Assembly: GCF_035194505.1 (NCBI RefSeq)
Contig: NZ_CP136573.1
Location: 2,858,048 to 2,922,047 of the forward strand
DNA: 64,000 nt
Source of the DNA: Erythrobacter sp.
GTDB lineage: Bacteria > Pseudomonadota > Alphaproteobacteria > Sphingomonadales > Sphingomonadaceae
Direction: 5' to 3'
Shown here piece by piece: positions 43,831-51,453 of the stretch (position 1 is its first letter; the number at the start of each line of letters is the position of its first letter). The notes below the pieces were generated by a model, which saw only the letters and a list, made by a program, of their open reading frames with translations, had not been told where the DNA came from and searched no databases. The translations under genes were made by a program, and so were the position numbers.

Positions 43831-43934
43831 GGGGTTTGCCGCTATAAAATGTCACCGACGATTATGCCACAGAGGTGCTAAGACGGCGGGAATAGGGTGA
43901 AAAGGCCGTATATCCCGCTCTGGAGGACAGACAG

Positions 43935-45659
43935 ATGAGCATCAATATCGGACCCGCAGCCATCGATGACCTGCGTCCGCGCATCACCGTGATCGGGATC
44001 GGCGGAGCGGGCGGCAACGCGATTGCCAACATGATCGCGGCCGAGATCGAGGGTGTCGAGTTCATCGTCGCCAACACCGATGCGCAGGCGCTGGCCTCCA
44101 GTCCGGCGGAAAAGCGCATCCAGCTCGGCCCCGATATCACCGGCGGTCTGGGCGCAGGCGCACGCCCTGAAGTGGGCAAGGCCGCGGCCGAGGAGACCGT
44201 GCTCGATGTCGAGCAGGCGCTGGCGGGCGTCAACATGTGCTTCATCGCGGCCGGCATGGGCGGCGGCACCGGAACGGGCGCCGCGCCCGTCATCGCCGAG
44301 GCTGCGCGCCGCATGGGCGTGCTCACCGTGGGCGTCGTCACCAAGCCCTTCCTGTTCGAAGGCACGCGCCGTATGCGGGCTGCCGAAGCCGGGATCGAGG
44401 AGCTGCAGAAGCACGTCGATACCCTGATCGTCATTCCCAACCAGAACCTGTTCCTGGTCGCCAAGGCGGAAACCACCTTCAAGGAAGCCTTCCAGCTGGC
44501 TGACGAAGTGCTCCAGCAGGGCGTGCGCTCGATCACCGATCTGATGGTGATGCCGGGCCTCATCAACCTCGACTTTGCCGACGTGCGTTCGGTGATGAGC
44601 GAGATGGGCAAGGCGATGATGGGCACCGGCGAGGGCGAGGGCGAGAACCGCGCGCTTCAGGCTGCCGAACAGGCGATTGCCAACCCGCTGCTCGACGGGG
44701 TCAGCATGGCGGGCGCCAAGGGCGTGATCATCTCGATCATCGGCGGCGAGGACATGCGCCTGCTCGAAGTCGATGAAGCCGCGAACCACATCCGCGAACT
44801 GGTGGACGAGGACGCGAACATCATCTGGGGCAGCGCCTTCAACCCCGATCTCAAGGGCAAGATCCGCGTCTCGGTGGTCGCCACCGGGATCGAGCAAAGT
44901 GCGATCGGCCATATCGAGCGGCCGCAGCCGGTCTCGCTCGGCCTGTCGCGCGCGCCCAAGCGTCCGGTGCTGGAACTGTCCGAGGACGAAGGCCTGGTCG
45001 AACTGCCGGCCGAGGAACCGCCCGCACCCGCGCCTGCGCCTGCGGCATTCGCAGCCGATTCCTACGAGGCGGCCGAGGAAGAGATCGCCGAGGAAGCCGG
45101 CTATATCGCCCCTGCCTATGACGCGGTTGAAGAGGCCGAGGAAGAGGACGAGGGTGAAGGCGATTTCAACATCGCGGCGCCGTTCGATCTCACCGGCATG
45201 CAGGCCGGCGATGACATGGGCGAGGAATACGAGGACGATGTCGACGAGATCGTCGATCCGCTCGCGGGCCTGCGCAATGTCGGGCAGGATGAATACGGCG
45301 CTGACGAGGAAGACGGCGAGACGCTCGATCTGACCGGTGGCTACGCCCCCTATGACGAAGTCGAACAGGCTCCGGCTCCGGCTCCCTATCCTGCGCAGGA
45401 CGATCTGCTCGCGAGTGCCGATCGCCTTGCTGCCGATGATCAGCCCGTGACCGCGCGTCTTGGCGGGGCGCGTCGGCGTCCGCTGCTTGGCGGGGATGGC
45501 GGCGGTGCGGCGGGCGGCAGCACGCTGTTCGAGCGCATGGCCAACCTGTCGCGCAGCACCGGCCGCGCCGACGACGAGGACGAGGATGAGGACGAGGGCG
45601 ACGGCAGCTCCGGCGGCTTCAGCATCCCGCGCTTCATCGATCGCAACCGCAACCAGTAA
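43935..45659 (+). CDS. ftsZ: cell division protein FtsZ
   Basis: 574 residues, much longer than the ~380 of E. coli. The tubulin-like GTPase has the signature 'GMGGGTGTGAAPVIAE' (residues ~107-122), 'VANTDAQAL', and the T7-loop area 'PGLINLDFADVRSVM'. After residue ~325 comes an acidic Glu/Asp/Ala/Pro linker of about 230 residues, ending in the conserved C-terminal peptide 'SIPRFIDRNRNQ', which binds FtsA and other partners. GGAGG precedes the ATG by 8 bases. A GCGCCGG/CCGGCGC stem follows the stop (45673-45698) without a T-run. Confidence 0.97.
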   Translation: MSINIGPAAIDDLRPRITVIGIGGAGGNAIANMIAAEIEGVEFIVANTDAQALASSPAEKRIQLGPDITGGLGAGARPEVGKAAAEETVLDVEQALAGVNMCFIAAGMGGGTGTGAAPVIAEAARRMGVLTVGVVTKPFLFEGTRRMRAAEAGIEELQKHVDTLIVIPNQNLFLVAKAETTFKEAFQLADEVLQQGVRSITDLMVMPGLINLDFADVRSVMSEMGKAMMGTGEGEGENRALQAAEQAIANPLLDGVSMAGAKGVIISIIGGEDMRLLEVDEAANHIRELVDEDANIIWGSAFNPDLKGKIRVSVVATGIEQSAIGHIERPQPVSLGLSRAPKRPVLELSEDEGLVELPAEEPPAPAPAPAAFAADSYEAAEEEIAEEAGYIAPAYDAVEEAEEEDEGEGDFNIAAPFDLTGMQAGDDMGEEYEDDVDEIVDPLAGLRNVGQDEYGADEEDGETLDLTGGYAPYDEVEQAPAPAPYPAQDDLLASADRLAADDQPVTARLGGARRRPLLGGDGGGAAGGSTLFERMANLSRSTGRADDEDEDEDEGDGSSGGFSIPRFIDRNRNQ

Positions 45660-45772
45660 GCCGCCACTCACGCGCCGGGCGGCAGGTCCGTCCGGCGCGC
45701 ATCCGGCGCTGTTCGCCGCGTGGCGGGACGCCCGCTCTGGCAAACCCGCCGTTTCGCGTTAGGTCAGCCCGC

Positions 45773-47335
45773 GTGACATCCCGTCTGTTCTCCCCATCGC
45801 TCATTGCGCTCGCCCCGGTGCTGGCCGCAGCCCTGCCGTCCCTGCCGCTTGCCGCGCAGGAGGTGGTCTCGCGCGAGGTGGTGCAGCCGCTCCCCAGCGA
45901 GGAAGTGCAGCGCCTCAACCGCTCGCTGGTCGCGCTCGCCAAGGCGCCCAAGGATATCGACGCGCTGGTCGAGGCCGGGAACGCGGCGATGGGGGTGGAT
46001 GATCTCGAAGCGGCGGTCGGCTTTTTCGGGCGGGCTGCGGATATTGATGCCAACAACCCGCGGGTCGCGCTGGGGCTGGGCACGGTCTATCTGCGCTCGG
46101 GCCGACCGGGCGATGCCATCCCGCAGTTCGACCGCGCCCGCGCCGCCGGTGTGCCCGAGCGCGATGTGCTGACCGATCAGGCGCTGGCCTTCGATCTGGT
46201 GGGCGAGCAGGCCCCGGCGCAATCGGCCTATACCCGCGCGATCGAGCTTGATCCCGGCAATGACGAGGCGCGCCGCCGTCTCGCCGTGAGCCACGCGATC
46301 CTCGGCAACCGCGCGCGCTTTGAAGAGGTGCTGCGCCCGCTGCTCGACAAGCGCGACATGGCCGCCTTCCGCGCCCGGGCCTTCGGCCTTGCGATCCTTG
46401 GCGATCAGGAGCGCGCCACGGCGATTGTCGAACAGGTGATGCCGCGCGATCTGTCGCAGCGGATCGTGCCTTACCTTGCCTATATGCCACGCCTCACCGC
46501 AGCCCAGCAGGCCGCGGCGGCGAACCTCGGGATCTTCCCGCGCGCGGCGGATATCGGGCGCGACGATCCGCGGTTGGCGCGCATGGCGAGCGAGGCGAAG
46601 GTCGACAGCCGGCTTGAGCCCGCAGGTGCGCCGCTGGGCAGGAGCGAGCCTGCGCCAACGCCTTCGCCCGCGCCGGCTCTCGCACCCGTCCGCGTCGCGG
46701 CGGCCCCTGCGCCGGCTCCCAAACCCGCTCCGGTCCCGACACCCGGGCCCGCACCCGCAACCGCACCGGCGCCGCGACCGGCGGTTTCGACCTACACGCC
46801 GCCTCCGCCGCCTGCTCCGGCCCCGGCCCGTGTTGCGGCTCCCGTTCCCGCGCCCGCTCCGACTCCCGCTCCGGCTCCGGCGCGAACCGAGCGGGTGGCC
46901 GATGTCTTTGCCGATTTCGGCGATGATCCGCTGCCCGATGCCAAGGTCAGCGGCGATGCGGTCGACCTGTCGCGAATCACGGTTCGGCGCGAGGCCCCGC
47001 CGCAGCCGGCAGCCGCAGCCAAGCCGGCCGAGAAGCCCAAGCCCAAGGAGCCGCCCAAGCCCGTCCACCCCAGCCGCGTCTGGGTGCAGGTGGCGACCGG
47101 CAGGAAGATCGACGCGCTCGCCTTCGACTGGAAGCGCATCGGCCGCGAGGCCGGGGCAACCGCCAGCGCCTACAAGCCGCACACGGCGCGCTGGGGGCAG
47201 ACCAACCGGCTCGTGATCGGCCCCGTCGCTAGCCGCGACAAGGCCGAGGCGGTGGTGCGCGAGCTCAAGAAGAAGGGGCTCGACGCCTTCATGTGGCTGA
47301 GCGAAGAAGGTGAGGCGGTTCAACCGCTTAAATAG
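45773..47335 (+). CDS. TPR and SPOR domain periplasmic protein
   Basis: 520 residues from a GTG start. A signal peptide ('ALAPVLAAALPSLPLAAQ') is followed by tetratricopeptide repeats (residues ~45-230, e.g. 'AVGFFGRAADIDANNPRVAL'), a long Pro/Ala linker, and a C-terminal SPOR domain ('RVWVQVATGRKIDALAFDW' to 'KGLDAFMWLSEEGE'). SPOR domains bind denuded septal glycans, so with its place just after ftsZ the protein is a likely division-site factor. The partner is unknown. Confidence 0.85.
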   Translation: MTSRLFSPSLIALAPVLAAALPSLPLAAQEVVSREVVQPLPSEEVQRLNRSLVALAKAPKDIDALVEAGNAAMGVDDLEAAVGFFGRAADIDANNPRVALGLGTVYLRSGRPGDAIPQFDRARAAGVPERDVLTDQALAFDLVGEQAPAQSAYTRAIELDPGNDEARRRLAVSHAILGNRARFEEVLRPLLDKRDMAAFRARAFGLAILGDQERATAIVEQVMPRDLSQRIVPYLAYMPRLTAAQQAAAANLGIFPRAADIGRDDPRLARMASEAKVDSRLEPAGAPLGRSEPAPTPSPAPALAPVRVAAAPAPAPKPAPVPTPGPAPATAPAPRPAVSTYTPPPPPAPAPARVAAPVPAPAPTPAPAPARTERVADVFADFGDDPLPDAKVSGDAVDLSRITVRREAPPQPAAAAKPAEKPKPKEPPKPVHPSRVWVQVATGRKIDALAFDWKRIGREAGATASAYKPHTARWGQTNRLVIGPVASRDKAEAVVRELKKKGLDAFMWLSEEGEAVQPLK

Positions 47336-47519
47336 CTTCCACGGGTTTCTTTGCACAGGCTTTGCACAGCCTTGCGCGGTTCTCCCCAACTCGCCCGCGC
47401 CGCCGCATTGCCAAGCGCCCCCTTGCCCGTCCATTCGTGCCGCCGATGACAGCACGACGCGCCTTCCGCCTCACTTGCAAGCTTGCCCTTCGGACCAACG
47501 CCCGATGAGGCCGCGTACC

Positions 47520-48011
47520 ATGGACTATTCCGCCGAGGATGATGCCGCGCCGGTCGAAATGCTCGCTGCGCTGTTCGAGGCGCGCGGGTGGCCGTGCGAG
47601 ATGGTCTCCGACGAGGAGATGAGCGGCGAGGTGCAGGGCAGCTGGGCCAATTACCAGCTGCGCGCGATCTGGCGGCCGGAAGACCGGGTGCTGCAATTCC
47701 TCTGCCTGCCCGATATCCGCGTCACCGATGACAAGCGCGGTTCGGCCTATGAACTGCTCTGCCTCGTCAACGAACAGATGTGGCTGGGGCATTTCGACAT
47801 CTGGTCGAACGGCGATGTCCTGCTCTATCGCCACGGCGCGTTGCTGGGCGAGGAAGGGCGCTTGACGATCGACATGGCGCAATCGCTGGTCGAGATCGCG
47901 ATCGACGAGTGCGACCGCTTCTACCCCGCCTTCCAGTTCGTGCTGTGGGGCGACAAGAGCCCGCGCGCGGCGCTCGAAGCGGCGATGGTTGACGCGGCGG
48001 GCGAGGCCTGA
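47520..48011 (+). CDS. YbjN-domain protein
   Basis: 163 residues from the ATG at 47520; an in-frame ATG 15 bases upstream is possible. The pattern 'MLAALFEARGWPCEMVSDEE' and 'RAIWRPEDRVLQFLCLPDI', followed by 'LCLVNEQMWLGHFDIWSNG', 'VLLYRHGALL' and 'AIDECDRFYPAFQFVLWGDK', matches the bacterial sensory-transduction/YbjN family (T3SS chaperone-like fold). The biochemical role is unknown. It is followed closely by proC, as is common in alphaproteobacteria. Confidence 0.85.
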   Translation: MDYSAEDDAAPVEMLAALFEARGWPCEMVSDEEMSGEVQGSWANYQLRAIWRPEDRVLQFLCLPDIRVTDDKRGSAYELLCLVNEQMWLGHFDIWSNGDVLLYRHGALLGEEGRLTIDMAQSLVEIAIDECDRFYPAFQFVLWGDKSPRAALEAAMVDAAGEA

Positions 48012-48027
48012 GAGCCTCCCGCACAGG

Positions 48028-48822
48028 ATGACGAACCAGCTTCTTATCATCGGTTGCGGCAATATGGGCGGGGCGATGCTGGCCGGCTGGCTGGCAGCGG
48101 GCGTCGATCCGGCACGGCTTTCTGTGCTCGATCCGGCCCTCTCCGAAGCGCCCGCAGGCGTTGCGCTCTACCGCGATGCTGCCGCGGTGCCGAGCACGCA
48201 TGATGCGGTGCTGCTCGGGTTCAAGCCGCAGCAACTGGGCCAATTGGGGCCGGGCCTGCAAGGGCTGACAACGGGCCGGACGGTCTATTCGCTGCTTGCC
48301 GGAATAAGGCTGGATCAGCTCCAGGCCGCCTTTCCCGGGGCCGCCGCCCATGTGCGGGTGATGCCCAATCTGGCTGCGCGTATCAACAAATCGCCCGTGA
48401 TCCTCGCCGAGGCAGGACTGGACGCAGCGCGGCGCGACGCTGCCTTTGCTCTGTTCGGGCAGCTGGGGACGGCGCTGTGGCTCGATGGCGAGGCGCAGTT
48501 CGATCTCGTCACCGCGCTGGCCGGATCGGGGCCGGGCTTTGTCTACCGCTTCATCGATGCGCTGGCGGGGGCGGCTGCCGATCTCGGGCTGGATCAGGCG
48601 AGCGCCGATGCGCTGGCGCTGGCCACGGTCGAGGGCGCAGCGGCGCTGGCGGCGACGTCCGATGTCGGCCCGGCCACCCTCGCAGACCGCGTGGCGAGCC
48701 CGGGCGGGATGACGCGCGAGGGACTGAACGTGCTCGACGAAGAGGCAGCGCTGCGGCGGCTGCTGACCGAGACTTTGCGCGCCACCGCTGCCAAGGGCGC
48801 GGCGCTCTCCAAGGGTAGTTAA
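48028..48822 (+). CDS. proC: pyrroline-5-carboxylate reductase
   Basis: 264 residues. It makes proline from pyrroline-5-carboxylate with NADPH. The Rossmann start is 'LLIIGCGNMGGAMLAGWL', 'VRVMPNLAARINKSPVIL' is typical, and the C-terminal signature is 'LADRVASPGGMTREGLNVL'. With proB at 54.6 kb, two proline-pathway genes lie in the window, though not in one operon. The stop codon overlaps an AT-rich dyad. Confidence 0.95.
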   Translation: MTNQLLIIGCGNMGGAMLAGWLAAGVDPARLSVLDPALSEAPAGVALYRDAAAVPSTHDAVLLGFKPQQLGQLGPGLQGLTTGRTVYSLLAGIRLDQLQAAFPGAAAHVRVMPNLAARINKSPVILAEAGLDAARRDAAFALFGQLGTALWLDGEAQFDLVTALAGSGPGFVYRFIDALAGAAADLGLDQASADALALATVEGAAALAATSDVGPATLADRVASPGGMTREGLNVLDEEAALRRLLTETLRATAAKGAALSKGS

Positions 48823-48867
48823 GATTAACCGGTGTTAATCTGAACGGATTGCGCGCTTTGCAATCCG
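48822..48867. promoter_or_regulatory. two adjacent dyads between proC and the BI-1 gene
   Basis: AGATTAA-CCGGTG-TTAATCT (48822-48841) is followed at once by the 8-bp stem CGGATTGC / GCAATCCG (48845-48867). The first is AT-rich in a GC-rich genome and looks like an operator. The second could be a weak terminator for proC, since GTTTCGCTTG follows. No factor can be assigned. Confidence 0.4.
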
Positions 48868-48961
48868 GTTTCGCTTGAAATGCCGCTACGAAACCCCGAT
48901 ATTCGCAGCACTGGAGAGCGCGGCGTTTCGCGCTCCGATGGAAGGATCAAAGGGTTTCACA

Positions 48962-49702
48962 ATGGCTGACTGGAATGACACTTCGCGCAATGCGCAGCGC
49001 CTCGGCTCGGTGCCGCGCGCCGGTGGCGATGTCGCTGGCCGTTTTGACGAGGGCCTGCGCAAGCACATGCTCTCGATCTACAACTACATGACCTCGGGCA
49101 TTCTGCTGACGGGGATCGTGGCTCTGATGGCGTTCACCAGCGGCGTCGCCGAAACGATCTTCACCGGCGGCATCCTGCGCTGGATCGTCGCGCTCTCGCC
49201 GATGATCGTGGTCTTCGCGATGAGCTTTGGCGCCAACCGCTTCAGCACCGCCACCTTGCAGGCGATGTTCTGGGGCTTTGCGGTGCTGATGGGCCTGTCG
49301 CTGTCCTCGGTGTTCCTCGTTTACACCGGCGGCTCGATCGCCACGACGTTCTTCGCCACCGCGGCGGCCTTTGCCGGCCTGTCGCTGTGGGGCTACTCCA
49401 CCAAGAAGGACCTGTCCGGCATGGGCAGCTTCCTGATCATGGGCGTGATTGGCCTGCTGGTGGCGATGATCATCAACATGTTCCTCAAGTCGCCCGCGTT
49501 CCACTACGCGATCAGCTTCATCGGCGTGCTGATCTTCGCAGGTCTCACCGCCTATGACACGCAGCGCCTGAAGACCGAGTATCAGTATCTGCGCGGTACC
49601 GAGTTCGCGGGCAAGGCCGTGATCCTGGGCGCGCTGAACCTCTATCTCGACTTCATCAACATGTTCACCTTCCTGCTGCAGTTCCTCGGCAATCGTGAGT
49701 AA
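48962..49702 (+). CDS. Bax inhibitor-1/YccA family membrane protein
   Basis: 246 residues from the ATG at 48962. A soluble N-terminus ending 'GLRKHMLSIYNYMTSG' is followed by seven transmembrane segments. The family-typical C-terminal part is 'FIGVLIFAGLTAYDTQRLKT', with the pH-sensing Asp region, then 'NLYLDFINMFTFLLQFLG'. Homologues act as calcium leak channels or interact with FtsH. A terminator hairpin follows at 49762. Confidence 0.93.
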   Translation: MADWNDTSRNAQRLGSVPRAGGDVAGRFDEGLRKHMLSIYNYMTSGILLTGIVALMAFTSGVAETIFTGGILRWIVALSPMIVVFAMSFGANRFSTATLQAMFWGFAVLMGLSLSSVFLVYTGGSIATTFFATAAAFAGLSLWGYSTKKDLSGMGSFLIMGVIGLLVAMIINMFLKSPAFHYAISFIGVLIFAGLTAYDTQRLKTEYQYLRGTEFAGKAVILGALNLYLDFINMFTFLLQFLGNRE

Positions 49703-49761
49703 CTGGCGCGCGTAATTGCAGACTGCCGGACCGCCGGCCTGACGCAGGTGTTGAAATGTCG

Positions 49762-49795
49762 AATGCCCGGGGCCTTTCCATAGGCTCCGGGCATT
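49762..49795 (+). terminator. rho-independent terminator after the BI-1 gene
   Basis: AATGCCCGGGGCCT pairs with AGGCTCCGGGCATT (one mismatch) around a TTCCAT loop, followed by TTGCTTTGTT. Confidence 0.8.
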
Positions 49796-49899
49796 TGCTT
49801 TGTTATCTTACGCAGCTATCGCCGGACGGCTTAAGGCTGGAGCAAGGCGCGCTTCATCAATATCTTCGTGCGCGCCGGCAGCAAAAGAGGGTGAGAGAC

Positions 49900-50829
49900 A
49901 TGTCCGTGGTTCCGCAGCAATTGTCCCCGAACGTGCGGCGCACGCCCTTCGGCCTGACGATCACGGCCGTGGCGGTCGGTTCGGCGCTGCTGGCAGCTTG
50001 CGCCACGCCTGCACCCCCGCCGCCGCCTCCGCCCCCTCCGCCGCCGCCTGTGCGCGTGGTCGAGGCTGTGCCCTATCGTCCGCTCCCGCCGGGCGGGGCG
50101 CACTACGTGATGGACATTCCGGCGCGCGGGCCGGACGGGCGGCGCATCACCGTCAATTCCGGGCTCGGCGATGATCAGCTGGTGTGGCACCTTCGTTCGG
50201 CGTGGAACGTGGCCGCACTGAATTGCCTTGCGCCCGAATACGAGCCGATCCTGGCTGGCTACCGCACCTTCCTGACGAAGAACGCCCGCCCGCTGAAGGC
50301 GGTGAACGACCGGCTGGAGAAGGACTTTGCCCGCCGCCACAAGACCAGGCGCGATGCGATCGTCGCGCGCGACGGTTCGGTGACGCAGGTCTACAACTTC
50401 TTCGCCCTGCCGGCCGCGCGCTCGGGCTTCTGCCGCGCCGCGCTCGACATGGCGAACCGCGCAGTGGCGCTCCCGCCCGCTGATCCGCTGGCCTTTGCCA
50501 AGGCCAATTTCGACGGGCTGCTGGCGCCGTTCGAGACCTTCTTCGACGAATACGAGACCTACCAGCGCGCCTCGGCCGAATGGGACGCCAAGTGGGGCGT
50601 GCAATATGGCGCATCGCAGCCCGGCTGGGTGGCGGTGCAGGAAGCCCGCGCAAGCGGGGCACGGGTGCCGGGCGTGGCTGATCTGACCGCGCAAGGGCTG
50701 CCGGTGACCACGGTGACCGACCCGGAGACCGGGGTTGCAGTGCCGGTGGTTCCGGTCAACGAGAACGTCACCTCGCAGCCGGTGGTGCAGCCGATCCAGA
50801 GCGGCACGCCGCGTCCCCCGCAGAAGTAG
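49900..50829 (+). CDS. lipoprotein with polyproline segment, unknown function
   Basis: 309 residues from the ATG at 49900 (GGTGAGAG upstream). The lipobox is 'GSALLAACATP', with Cys as the lipidation site, followed by an uninterrupted run of about 12 prolines and then 'VRVVEAVPYRPLPPGGAHYV'. The folded part contains 'HLRSAWNVAALNCLAPEYEP' and 'VYNFFALPAARSGFCRAALD'. I do not recognise a named family. The polyproline run would need EF-P for translation. It probably faces the periplasm. Confidence 0.75.
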   Translation: MSVVPQQLSPNVRRTPFGLTITAVAVGSALLAACATPAPPPPPPPPPPPPVRVVEAVPYRPLPPGGAHYVMDIPARGPDGRRITVNSGLGDDQLVWHLRSAWNVAALNCLAPEYEPILAGYRTFLTKNARPLKAVNDRLEKDFARRHKTRRDAIVARDGSVTQVYNFFALPAARSGFCRAALDMANRAVALPPADPLAFAKANFDGLLAPFETFFDEYETYQRASAEWDAKWGVQYGASQPGWVAVQEARASGARVPGVADLTAQGLPVTTVTDPETGVAVPVVPVNENVTSQPVVQPIQSGTPRPPQK

Positions 50830-50923
50830 CCAAAATCGGGCGTTGCGCGGGGGAAATCTTCTCGCTAATGCCCGCCCTCGCCTGCAGGCCAGCCTCGGCT
50901 GGCGCGGGCTGAAAACCTGGAAC

Positions 50924-50999
<76 letters not shown>

Positions 51000-51013
51000 G
51001 TTTTTCGTGACGC

Positions 51014-51036
51014 GAGCCTGTCCGGGGGACAGGCTC
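51014..51036. repeat. perfect 10-bp hairpin after the tRNA
   Basis: GAGCCTGTCC pairs with GGACAGGCTC across a GGG loop. No T-tract follows, so it is not a standard terminator; it may aid 3' processing of the tRNA transcript. Confidence 0.5.
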
Positions 51037-51149
51037 GGCCGAAAAGCGCCCAAGCGCAAGCGCCGGAGGAGGTTGAGCACGACGGGCTCCCTCTGAAACT
51101 TTCTCATCGCTTTACATCTCTTGCCGTCAGTTTCGCCTGACGCTATCCC

Positions 51150-51322
51150 CAGCGCGCGTTTCGGTAACGGGAATGCGGTGCAAATCCGCAGCTGTCCCTG
51201 CAACTGTAAGCGGTGAGTATGGAGTGCGCCCCCTCTTCCAAGAGGGCAGCCACTGGAGCTTTCGGGCATCCGGGAAGGCGAGCACCCCATGCGCTGATCC
51301 GTGAGCCAGGAGACCGACCGGG
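51150..51322 (+). ncRNA. cobalamin riboswitch upstream of btuB
   Basis: The conserved blocks of the B12 aptamer appear in order: 'GGGAATGCGGTGCAAATCCG', 'GCAGCTGTCCCTGCAACTG' with 'TAAGCGG', then 'AGCCACTGG', 'CCGGGAAGGCG' and the 3' 'GTGAGCCAGGAGACC'. It precedes the btuB gene by about 130 bases. Adenosyl/hydroxocobalamin binding is expected to lower btuB expression. The segment between 51000 and 51453 holds only the hairpin above, this element and the leader. Confidence 0.93.
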
Positions 51323-51453
51323 GCGTGTCGCTCTTTGCTTGGTTCAGGGGTTGGCCAGGCGCGGAAACTGACTTTCGTTGTGAGCGACATCACCGGGCTG
51401 TGAGGGATGGGATCCCCTCGCGGCCCCCATGTTGCTGATGACGGGAGGAATCC

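Noticed and set aside
47355..47380. Tandem TTTGCACAGGC/TTTGCACAGCC repeat before the YbjN gene
   Set aside because: Two 11-base copies only, with no dyad and no known regulator, so chance is likely.
50020..50060. CCGCCG-rich run in the lipoprotein gene as a microsatellite switch
   Set aside because: It encodes a polyproline linker in frame, and the codons are mixed (CCC, CCG, CCT), so slippage is not favoured.
51014..51036. Rho-independent terminator after tRNA-Ala
   Set aside because: The stem is perfect but no T-run follows, so it was kept only as a hairpin.
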